From Berberis thunbergii (Eukaryota > Streptophyta > Magnoliopsida > Ranunculales > Berberidaceae): a stretch of DNA of 64,000 bases. Both the position numbers and the translations under genes were made by a program. How positions within the stretch are numbered: position 1 is the stretch's first letter; the number at the start of each line of letters is the position of its first letter. The DNA lies in the NCBI GenBank assembly GCA_003290165.1, contig QNQO01000516.1:62001-126000 (forward strand), given 5' to 3'. The notes beneath the pieces were generated by a model. That model made no database searches and was not told the DNA's origin. It worked only from the letters and a program-made list of their open reading frames with translations. Positions 55,155-64,000 of the stretch are shown in pieces.

Positions 55155-55802
55155 CTAAACCATGATATCCTCATGTGACATAACACCCATATGAGCGGTG
55201 TGCTCATGAAAGACCTTGGGTGGTAATCCCTTAGTAAACGGATCCGCAATCATGGAGTGTGTCCCAATATGCTCTATGAAAATGTGTTTATTCTCTACTC
55301 TCTCCTTCACAACCAGGAACTTTATGTCAATATGATTTGACCTAGACGAGCTCCTGTTGTTGTTGGCATATAAAACTGCTGATTTATTGTCACAATATAA
55401 CTTTAGTGGTCTTTCTATATCATTCAAAATGCGCAGCCCAGTGACAAAATAACGCAGCCATAATCCGAGGTTGGAGGCCTCAAAACACACCACATATTTT
55501 GCTTCCATGGTGGAAGAAGCTATGAGTGTCTGTTTAGCACTTCTCCAAGAAATAGCTCCTCCAGCTAACAAATAAATGTAGCCTGATGTAGATTTTCTAC
55601 TATCTTGGCATCCAGCAAAATCAGAATCAGCATACCCTATGATCTCCAACTGATCTGATCTCTTGTATGTGAGCATGTAATCCTTAGTTCTCTGTAAATA
55701 TCTCATAACCCGTTTAGCTGCTTTCCAGTGACTCATCCCAGGGTTATCCAAATATCTCTGCCAAGCATTCCAACAATGAATGTTATGTCTGGACGTGTAC
55801 AT
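55155..55802 (-). pseudogene. Copia RNase H
   Basis: A 215-codon frame: YLDNPGMSHWKAAKRVMRYL, then YADSDFAGCQDSRKSTSGYI, GGAISWRSAKQTLIASSTME and KLYCDNKSAVLYANN. D, E and D catalytic positions (YADSDFAG, STMEAKY, CDNKSA) are visible. It would clear RNA during copying. The part joining it to the reverse transcriptase (about 55803-55927) is out of frame. The frame ends at the normal C terminus (THMGVMSHEDIMV). Confidence 0.88.
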
Positions 55803-55927
55803 ACTTGAGCATACATAAGACTCCCAACAGCGGATGCATAGGGGATCTTTTGCATCTCTACAACTTCAAGTTTAGTCTTAGGACACTGTTTAAGACTGAA
55901 TTTGTCTCCTTTAGATATAAGGGTATC

Positions 55928-57148
55928 TCATGGTTTACAATCTTGCATGCCAAACTTTTTAAGCACTTTTTCTATATAGCCCTTTTGTGATAATCTAAGA
56001 ATACCCCGAAAACGATTTCGGTATATCTGAATCCCTAAGACAAAAGAAGCTTCACCAAGATCTTTCATTTCAAATTTCTTTGATAGAAATCTCTTAGTTT
56101 TGTGCAACATGTCTATATTATTAGTGGCAAGCAATATGTCATCAACATACAAAACCAAGAATATATGCTTACTCCCATTGAACTTATGATACACACAGTT
56201 ATCAACAAAATTTGTCTCAAAACCAAACGAGACAATTACTTGATGAAATTTGTAGTACCATTGACGGGAAGCTTGCTTGAGCCCATAGATGGATTTCTTT
56301 AGTCTGCAAACCATATTCTTTGGGTCTTCAGACACAAAGTTTTCTGGTTGCACCATATAAATTGTTTCATCAATGTCGCCATTGAGAAACGCTGTTTTAA
56401 CATCCATCTAATGCAACTCAAAGTCAAAATGTGCAACAAGAGCCATGATTGTCCTAAATGAGTCTTTCTTTGACACCGGAGAGAAAATCTCTTTATAGTC
56501 GACGCCTTCCTTTTGAGTGAAGCCTTTAGCTACAAGACGAACTTTATACCTTTCCACATTACTTTTTGAGTCCTTTTTGGTTTTTAATATCCATTTACAA
56601 CCAATAGGCTTTGTATTTTCAGGTAATGGGACAAGATCCCAAACTTGATTGTCTTGCATAGACTTGTACTCCCCATTCATAGCATCTATCCACTTTTGAG
56701 AGTTAGAATCCTGCATGGCTTGATGGAAGTTGATTGGATCATTTTCCACCAATCCATCATTTTCCTCATGTTCTTCGAGAAATACCATATAATCATCCGG
56801 AATAGCGCTTCTCTTTTCTCTCGTGGATCTCCTTAGTGGCATTTGATCTTGCGGTTGTTGAGTTTGTTCTTCTGGAATATTTAATTCAATTGGAGCAGGG
56901 AGTAGTTCAACATTGTCCTGTTGAGGTTCCAGATCTGCTTCTTGATCAATGACAGATATTGGAACATGTACATTGTCAACAACAATAGTAGGAGTCGAAA
57001 TTGATTCCTTCTCAAAGACAATGTCTCGTACTTGATTTCTCCCCCCAAACTCGACATCCTCAAAAAATGTTGCTGTTCCCGTTTCAAAAAATGGACTTAA
57101 TAGTGGGATTATAGAACTTGTAGCCGCTAGATCGCTCAGAGTAGCCAA
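55928..57148 (-). pseudogene. Copia reverse transcriptase, nonsense mutation
   Basis: N-terminal part 57148-56408: RRSTREKRSAIPDDYMVFLE, NPINFHQAMQDSNSQKWIDA, GCKWILKTKKDSKSNVERYK, VRLVAKGFTQKEGVDYKEIF. A TAG then falls where copia elements read LHQMDVKTAFLNG, consistent with CAG to TAG. The frame continues 56407-55928 with MDVKTAFLNGDIDETIYMVQ, KSIYGLKQASRQWYYKF and the catalytic LVLYVDDILLA. Both catalytic blocks are otherwise good. The start overlaps the integrase frame by a frameshift near 57090-57140. Confidence 0.9.
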
Positions 57149-58418
57149 TGAAGTAGCTGCTCACTGTTTTGGAGTCCAATTTCTTTTCATTCGACCGATA
57201 AGGCCTTGTTTCAGCTGGACATCCCCAAATGTGAAAATGCTTTAGACTAGGTCTTCTACCTGTCCAAAGTTCATAAGGTGTTTTGGCAGCTGCTTTAGTT
57301 GGTACTCTATTAAGGATGTAAGCTGTAGTCTTTAGTGTTTCTCCCCAGAGTGATTTAGGTAAGGTAGAATGACTGATCATACTCCTTACCATGTCCTTAA
57401 GAGTTCGGTTTCGTCTTTCAGCTACACCATTCATGCTAGGTGATCCCGGCATGGTGTACTGTGGGACGATTCCACATTCCTCTAGGAATTTAGCAAATGG
57501 TTCTGGACGTTGTTCACCGGAACCGTCATATCTGTCGTAATACTCACCACCACGGTCAGACCTGACACTTTTAATTCGTTTGTTGAGTTGTTTCTCAACC
57601 TCAGCTTTGAAAGCTTTGAACATATCCAGTGACTCAGATTTCTCATGAATGAGATATAGGTACCCATAGCGTGAGTAATCGTCTATGAATGATATAAAAT
57701 ATTGTTGACCATTCCAAGAAGCCGAAGGGAATGGTCCACAAATATCTGTGTGGATCAATTCTAAGACGTCTGAAGTTCTGTTTGCATCAAATCTCTTTTG
57801 TTTGGTCTGTTTTCCATTGATGCACTCAATACAGACATCAAAGTCTGAAAAATCAAGAGAATCTATTATGCCATCTGACACAAGTCTCTCCATTCTCGTT
57901 TTCGAGATATGTCCTAAACGTTTGTGCCATAGTTTTGATGAATTTCCTTCATTTAGCTTACGCTTAGTACCACGTGATTCCACATGCAAGGTTACATTAT
58001 ATGAGGCAATAGTATCAAGAAGATATAGGTTATCAAATGTGCTTAATGAATCAGTACCAATAATATTAGAATTTAATGAAAGACTAAATTGATTATTTCC
58101 AAATGAACAACAATATCCAAATTTATCCAACAAGGAAATAGAAATCAAATTTCGTCTAAATGACGGTACTACGAAAGTGTCTTTCAGTTCCAAATAACAA
58201 TCAGTCCCTAAGAGTAACCTAAAGTTTCCTATTGCTTCCACTTCTACCGATTTTCCATCGCCCACGAAGATGCGTCTTTCAGCATCACTTAGCTTTCGGT
58301 AGCTCAGACAACCCTGCATAGAAACACTTATGTGAGTAGTAGCATCAGAATCTAACCACCAAGTGTTTTTAGGTACTGAAGCTAAGTTAACCTCAGAACA
58401 GACCAAAGCAAGAAACAT
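57084..58418 (-). pseudogene. Copia protease and integrase
   Basis: A 444-codon frame. The protease loop reads [12 protein letters not shown], where active copia proteases have DSGA, so the key glycine is replaced. The integrase HHCC finger is [20 protein letters not shown] and [15 protein letters not shown]. The core is [49 protein letters not shown], and [19 protein letters not shown] (D,D-35-E). It ends in [17 protein letters not shown]. Integrase looks well kept, but the protease change and the flanking frame breaks make the polyprotein inactive. Confidence 0.92.
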
Positions 58419-58439
58419 ACCCTTTTTAGCACGCCAAGC

Positions 58440-59213
58440 GTGATACTTGGTACATTCCTTCTTACATGTCCAGGTTTCTTACAAAAGAAACAACCCTCAT
58501 TGCCTTTCTGTTTCTTTTGTGCTGGATCTTTAGCAGCTTCATTATCCTTCTTTCGTTTTGTGCTCTTATCTTTAGAGGTGCTTGCAAAATGAGCATTTTT
58601 CGTTCTGTCTTGCTTCAACCTGTGGTTCCTCTTGCACACAATAGGAAATGAGCTCATTAAGAGTCCATTTCTCCTTTTGACAGTCGTAACTGACCTTAAA
58701 CTGACTGTACTATGGAGGAAGTGATATCAAAACTAGATGCACGAGTATGTCCTCAGACAACTCAAGCTTCAGTGCTTTAAGTTTTGAAGCAAGATGAGAC
58801 ATCTCCATGATGTACTCTCTAATGTTCCCTTTGCCTTTATACTTTAATGAAATCAAGCTAGCTAAAAACGTGCTAGTTTCAGCCTTATCGTTTTTAGCAA
58901 AACGCTTTTCAGGTTCAGTAAGGAACTCACTGGCATTGGTCACCCCTGCGGATATTGCACCCCTAAAGGCTTCTGGAATACCTCGCTTGATGAACATGAG
59001 ACTCATGCGATTGGAGCGTTCCCACTTCTCGAAGTATTTCCTGGCATCAGGAGTACTTGCATCTGTAAGAGGAACATGTTGCTCAATCCTTAAGGCAAGG
59101 TCCAGATCCATACATCCAAGAACGATTAACACGTTCTCTTTCCAGTCCTTGAAGTTTGTCCCATTAAGCATAAGAATATTATTTACACCAGCAGATATAC
59201 TAGTAGCAGACAT
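58440..59213 (-). pseudogene. Copia gag with broken zinc knuckle
   Basis: Starts MSATSISAGVNNILMLNGTN and has FKDWKENVLIVLGCMDLDLA, LMFIKRGIPEAFRGAIS and REYIMEMSHLASKLKALKLE, the copia gag/UBN2-type domain. A TAG at about 58707 interrupts LPP-YSQF, again where CAG is expected. The next block ends in [13 protein letters not shown] at 58480, where a one-base loss shifts the knuckle's last cysteine out of frame (the next frame reads ECTKYHAW). Gag would package the element's RNA. Confidence 0.88.
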
Positions 59214-59779
59214 AGTAGCTGTACAGAAAATAAATTACATAAATAACATATTCACATCATTATTCAATTGCATAAACTTCTAAATTCATACAATAAGTAA
59301 ATAAAAAAACCCATATTAAGATACCTAGCACAACATTGTTATTTAGTCTTTGGACAGAAATATCAATCTGTAAGTGGTACTCTTCGTACACAATGAAATC
59401 GGCCTAATATTATGCCTTTCTTTGGACTGACATAATAAAAGCATGGTAAAGAAAACTTTATCACATATTTAAGACTAGGGACTGTCCGGTCAAAACAATC
59501 TTCCTTTGGGCCGATTGTTTCACATGGATGTAGCATGCTCACTTATTTAAAATCAACCAATTTTTCTAACAGTGGTTGTTTTGGCAACATATTAGTTAAA
59601 TGGTGTAAATTTTAAATAAGGAACACAATAGTGATACATGAAACCAAAATTAGATTCTATGTATAAATAAAATATAGTCATTAATACAATTAAAACATGA
59701 GTTTAAATAAAATATAGCCACAATTACATAGGTTCCAATACTTTAAAAAACAATATTACCAACAGCAACAGGCCCAATA

Positions 59780-60130
59780 GGTGAACAATCATCAAGCCCG
59801 TGAACAGTCAACTGAATAGTCACCAGGCCCATGAACAGTCATCAGGCCCGTGAACAGTCACTATACAAGCCCAACATTCGCCAGGCCCAACAGTGAATAG
59901 TCGCGGTCAATGGTGAACAGTCGCGGTCAATGTGAACAGTAATTTTTTTTATAATGCATAATCGCAAATATTGTTCACTGTAACAGTGAAATCGTTTTTC
60001 ACTATTCACGACATTGCATATTACTCTTCACGAAATCGCGTATCACTGTTCATCGCAACAGTGAAATCGGTGTTCACTGTTCACGAAATCGCATTCACTG
60101 TTCACTGTAACAGTAAAATCGGGGTTTTTT
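59780..60130 (-). repeat. Degenerate tandem repeats in the copia leader
   Basis: Repeats of GAACAGTCA-CAGGCCC(A/G)TG at 59790-59950 and of TTCACTGT(AA)CAGTGAAATCG at 59965-60125, partly palindromic. They lie between the primer site and gag, in the untranslated leader. Confidence 0.75.
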
Positions 60131-60564
60131 TTTTTTTTTTTTAATACATCTATTTCACCTTGATCCAAATTGTAATCTATTTCAATAGGAAATACAATTA
60201 CAATGTAATCACTTAATACAGTTACACTCACAATGAAACAGTGAAGACAATTGCCATGAATACATATCTATATAGATTCAAGTCTATAATCATGAATACA
60301 TAATCACTGTAGGTCCAGATCATGCTATATCAATCGTTGTATTAATCAATAATCACTATATTAATCCATAATCCATAATCATTGTATTCATGCTATTCAT
60401 ATGAATCTATAATCATGTCCAGATACATAAACTATATGAATCTATAATCATAAATAACATATAGTATTCAATTGCCTTGCTATTATATGAATATATATCA
60501 CTGTATGAATCTATATATCACTGTATGTTTTCCTTTATAATTTCACATGGAATCAACAGGAGTT

Positions 60565-60576
60565 GCTCTGATACCA
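60565..60576 (-). other. Copia primer-binding site
   Basis: TGGTATCAGAGC on the minus strand, initiator tRNA-Met, 2 bp inside the 5' LTR. Confidence 0.9.
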
Positions 60577-60578
60577 AT

Positions 60579-61030
60579 TGTTGTATTTAAACTAAAAACT
60601 TAAGACTCTAGTTGATTCAATGGAAACAAGAAGAATAGAAACATACCCGATCGATCCATAGCGATTTCCTCGTTGATTGTGATGAGTTTGGATTGTTTGG
60701 ATCTTCCGATTGATTCAAGCGTTTTCCCTTAGTTCTCTGTTGAGAGGATACAGAAGACAATGCCAAAAATTTCTCAATTACGCATACGCTCAATCGGGGA
60801 TCCATCCTATTTATAATGCCCATAAATCACAACCCTTCAACTTACGGGCTGTGAATTTTCAATTTTGCCCCTCATTGAATTAGAAATTACATCCTTATTT
60901 ACATCATGTTATTTATTAATACCTTATAGTCCAATACTCCTATTAGATCACATATTTAAATTGACTACACTTTAAGATAGCAATACACGTTATATTACAT
61001 ATGTGCCCACATTATTGGATTTGTCCAATA
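60579..61030 (-). repeat. 5' LTR of the copia element
   Basis: 452 bp. It keeps the 25-bp segment (ATTTATAATGCCCATAAATC region) that the other LTR has lost; this segment is the likely TATA region of the element. Confidence 0.9.
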
Positions 61031-61233
61031 GACATTTATCGGTATTCTCTTGGTTTCATACAAAATATTGGCAAATGGAGCTAAGAAAAATTTCTCAAAA
61101 ATGCATGGTCATCTTCCACCTAAAGGTGGAAAACATTTACCCCTTTCTCTCCAATCTCTTCTCGCTTTTTATTTATTTTAAACTTTCCCTTGGCAAAATT
61201 TCCTTAGAAGTTAGAACCAAACACACCCCTTTA

Positions 61234-61581
61234 GAGCATCCACACAAGTAAGCAGGTGGATGTGCAAATTTGCATACCCAACCACCCATAGTAATCCCAT
61301 TTTAGGGTGTAAATTTGTTCATGTTGGTTAGTGGGCATCCCACTAACAAGATGTGTATAAGCGACAGCAATCTCTGAGATGGCTCCACTGGCGCGGGAAA
61401 GATTGACCCTCACTAACAGTTAGATTAGGCCATATTGGCGCCATTTAAATTGGGTCCATCTTGTTGCCCTGTCTCAGATGGCTGGCCGAGGTTAGCTATT
61501 GTGGCCGAAATTTTTTACACACATTTGAGTGTGATTATTATTTTTTAAGTGCAAAAAGGCACCTGGTTACTGTGGATGCTC
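61234..61581. mobile_element. MITE with long inverted ends
   Basis: Starts GAGCATCCACACAAGTAAGC and ends GTTACTGTGGATGCTC, inverse of each other with one 2-bp slip. 348 bp, no frame. The form (GAGCATC...) is like PIF/Harbinger-type MITEs, but the 3-bp target duplication is not certain. Confidence 0.65.
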
Positions 61582-62175
61582 CACGTCTTTAATGGCCTTC
61601 GTAGCCCATTATTATTATTATAACTATTTGAAACTTTTCAACTGATGCATCCTCATCTCGATATTTTAATCTTTCAGGTCATGCGAACTCCGAAGTAAAG
61701 CTTATTTTCTTTATAATAACTCAAAAGTGACAACTAGCTATGGCGTAACTGAAGCTTTGACATCAATGAAACTCTCCCGGGTAACAAATGTTAGTTAAAA
61801 TAATCATGAAAATAAATTGGCTTCTGGAAGTGGAGACTGGGCTCCCCAGGCAAATTGGTTAATTGTTTTGGCTATCATGGACTTCTATTTGAGTGGCTTG
61901 CTGCTTGAGCGATCTGGTGTTAGGTCGGGAAGCAGTTAAATATAGGAAATCAATGGGTAGTTGTGAATGCTGTAAACTGTAATATTTTTTTTTGCCTTTT
62001 TGAGGAAATAGGATGGGTTTTGTATTTTTTTTTTTTTTTTTTTTGTCTGGGGTTTGGGTTGGGTTGGGTTCGAACTGCTAAGTTTAAGGTCATCTCCTAA
62101 TTGAACTTCATCAGGATGAGAATCGAGATGACAAAGTAAGAGTATTGTTCATGTCACTGTTTTGATTGCCGCTCA
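61582..62175. other. Intergenic, nothing recognised
   Basis: AT-rich spacer with T runs near 61985 and 62025. No frame. Confidence 0.4.
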
Positions 62176-63800
62176 GGGTCCCCATTTCCCAGGGGCTCCA
62201 TATTTTTTATTTTTTTTTATCTCAAAATTAATTATGGATTGGAATCCAGAGACAGATTCATTACCCAAATCCACACCCAATTTATAGACATTTAAATCTA
62301 AATCTATCTAATGATTGAGATTTTTTAGTAACTTTGTTTGATATATTTTTCTAAATAGATTGATTCAAAATTTTAAATTTAGATGTATTCACTAAAATAT
62401 GTTGTGAGTTAGACTTGAGATATTTTCCTAAATAGATTGATTCAAAGCTAGATATGGTTTCCCAACTAAAATAGGAATTAAATCTTAGCAATCTTTCACT
62501 AAAATGCGCCTAGTGAATGTGACTCTTCTTCCTCTTCTCCATGTTATTCGTTTCTCCTATTATTTATTCTCTCTAATTCTAAACAATTAAACTTTGCTTT
62601 AATTCTATAAATTCAACTTTATCTTTTATTATGTGATTCGTAAAGAAAGTCATTTGTCTTTGTGGATTTGAATAGAGTTGACGAGAGAAGAAGGAAAATG
62701 CCACTGACTAAAGAAAGAAAAATGGTAAGTTACAGAGATTATATAGTAAAATTTTAATATTTTTTAAAACAATTATTAGATAGTACTAGTGGTTTTTTAA
62801 TAGATTTTATTTATATTTATATATATTGATTTGGTTTGGATGTTTGCAGAGCACAAAACTTGTGGAATCTAGTATAGTGAGTCCATTTTGTTCTAATATA
62901 TAAACCATTTGTTGCTGTAATTTGTGTTCGAAAAGAAGAAAAACGTGTTAGGTCTTTAGCAGGATCTTTTGATAAATTTATTCCTAGTAAAAAAGAGGGT
63001 TCAACATCAAATGTTGAAGAATTAATAAATCCACCACCGATGATTAGTGATATAATTGTAAATGAACAAGAAAATAGCTAGTGCAATGGATATTTAAAAT
63101 ATTTTTAAAACAAAATGAATCATTAGAAGAAAATGACACTTTGATGAGACTAATAATGGAGAGTTAATACGTTCAGTTGAGGAATCCTTTAGAGTTGACT
63201 ATTTTTATACATAGTGGATAAACCTATTTCTTCTTTTATAAGTAGGTCTACTTCAATTTTATGGAGACTTTTGAGTTTTTTTTACTTGAAGAAGTTGCAA
63301 TCCGTTGATAATGGAAGTGTGACCTCATATTACACTAAGCTTGAGAGTTTTTTTAAGCATGACTATCTTTATGATATTGATGTAAGAGATTTAGCTTTAG
63401 AATTAAAAGTTTTGTATAGCATCTTACTCGAAAAAGTAAAAAAAAAACCTATTGAAGTACTAAATCATTTGCAAACAATGAATGATGGTTTTCCAAATGT
63501 CTGGATTACATATAGAATATTCTTGATTATTCCAGTAACGGTAGTTTTCGCTAAGATAAGTTTTTCAAAATTGAAGTTGATAAAATCGTATGTTCAATTC
63601 ACCATGTCACAAGAAAGATTAAATGAGTTAGCTGTGATGTCTATTAAGAGTGACTTGGCAGAAAAAGTTGATTACACCAATTTAATTAGTGATTTTGCAT
63701 TTCAAAATGTTAGAAACGTCATATTTAAGTAAAATATGGCATTAAAATTTTTATTTTCTAAAAAGGGCACCATTTTTAAAGTTCACCTAGGGTCCATGTA
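62176..63800 (+). mobile_element. Deleted hAT element of the TTF/zinc-finger type
   Basis: The left end CAGGGTCCCCATTTCCCAGG and right-end wording AAAGGGCACCATTTTTAAAG and CACCTAGGGTCC resemble the ends of plant hAT elements that encode a TTF-finger transposase. Between them lie pieces of that transposase: KEGSTSNVEELINPPPMISD near 62990-63060 and a C-terminal frame at 63214-63732. Most of the middle is deleted. The target duplication and exact right end were not fixed. Confidence 0.6.
63214..63732 (+). pseudogene. hAT transposase C-terminal half with dimerisation domain
   Basis: A 172-codon frame. The N-terminal part (VDNGSVTSYYTKLESFFKHD, VRDLALELKVL, EVLNHLQTM) leads into the hAT dimerisation block FPNVWITYRIFLIIPVTVVF, KISFSKLKLIKSYVQFTMSQ, ERLNELAVMSIKSDLAEKVD, YTNLISDFA. 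This is the tail of a DUF4371/TTF-type hAT transposase, which cuts the element's ends. The usual ASAERSFSKLK reads FAKISFSKLK, losing the conserved E/R. The RNase H-like catalytic core is absent. Confidence 0.85.
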
Positions 63801-63939
63801 GACTCGGGATCACCATTATTGATTGTTAACTATCATTGTTGTGTTGTAATAAGAGCAATTCCCTTTCACAATTGTTTGTTTTGAATTTTTGAATAAAGGC
63901 TTGAAGCCTTGAACTTATAAAACCAAGACCTTATTGCAG

Positions 63940-64000
63940 GTTTTCCAAATGGAGTAAAGCAAGATTGCAGGACGAACACTTGAGAAATGAACTTGACCCA
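63940..64000 (+). CDS. Possible exon of the next gene, cut by the window edge
   Basis: After a good acceptor (CCTTATTGCAG, or one base earlier) one frame stays open to the edge: FSKWSKARLQDEHLRNELDP, a charged helix. No family recognised. Twenty codons are too few to be sure; an intergenic chance frame is the alternative. Confidence 0.2.

Larger units (their letters stand above)
54335..61030 (-). mobile_element. Ty1/copia retrotransposon downstream of BUB3.3
   Basis: LTRs 54335-54761 and 60579-61030, both starting TGTTGTATTTAAAC. A perfect 5-bp target duplication, gacat, lies at 54330-54334 and 61031-61035. An initiator-Met primer site lies at 60565-60576. Order on the minus strand: gag, zinc knuckle, protease, integrase, reverse transcriptase, RNase H, the copia order. 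The LTRs differ at about 12 bases plus a 25-bp deletion in the left copy, fewer than in the intronic chromovirus. Several lesions make it inactive. Confidence 0.93.

Noticed and set aside
60565..60576. TGGTATCAGAGC as a tRNA gene remnant
   Set aside because: It is the primer-binding site, with LTR directly adjacent; no cloverleaf around it.

Overview
This is nuclear DNA of a flowering plant, most likely a eudicot. It has GT-AG introns, AT-rich spacers and dense nested plant transposons. Only two host genes are recognisable. The 3' end of a CRABS CLAW-type YABBY gene lies at the left edge (exons between 81 and 501, +). A complete nine-exon BUB3.3-type WD40 spindle-checkpoint gene runs from 35938 to 54066 (+); its spliced reading frame is open for 334 codons. 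I recall the Arabidopsis counterparts as At1g69180 and At1g69400, close together on one chromosome arm, so the pair looks like conserved synteny stretched by transposons.

Layout, left to right. 1-1046: CRC tail and flank. 1055-2982: non-autonomous hAT element. 3794-15908: a decayed Tat-like Ty3/gypsy retrotransposon (+) with both LTRs, gag and protease remnants, a 133-bp tandem array and an antisense coiled-coil ORF, but no reverse transcriptase. Its antisense ORF is split by a truncated CACTA element (10542 to about 13590) that carries genomic fragments of a leucine aminopeptidase gene and a D-type cyclin gene, head to tail on the minus strand. The 3' end of the retroelement carries a tandem duplication of about 0.92 kb. 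15909-21150: intergenic, with two MITEs, one short hAT element and LTR-like debris.

About 21150-35655: one L1-type LINE (+) broken by four later insertions: a hAT at 22567, a second-family hAT at 24956, a 5.6-kb Mutator-like element at 29101-34662 and a solo LTR at 34855. Its poly(A) end stops about 280 bp before the BUB3.3 start codon.

35938-54066: BUB3.3. Intron 3 (9.8 kb) holds a three-layer nest: a hAT element containing a chromodomain Ty3 retrotransposon (minus strand), which contains another hAT of the same family. Intron 4 holds a third copy of that hAT family inside a LINE remnant, and intron 7 a tandem TRIM-like repeat. 54335-61030: a Ty1/copia element (minus strand) just downstream. 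61234-63800: a MITE and a hAT-derived block with the C-terminal half of a transposase. A possible exon of the next gene touches the right edge.

How the parts work together. The host genes are a floral patterning factor and a mitotic checkpoint protein. They have no visible functional link beyond neighbourhood, although a canonical E2F-type site sits upstream of BUB3.3. Nearly everything else is mobile DNA. Target-site duplications let the order of many insertions be read directly. No standard tRNA, rRNA, CRISPR or prokaryotic feature was found.
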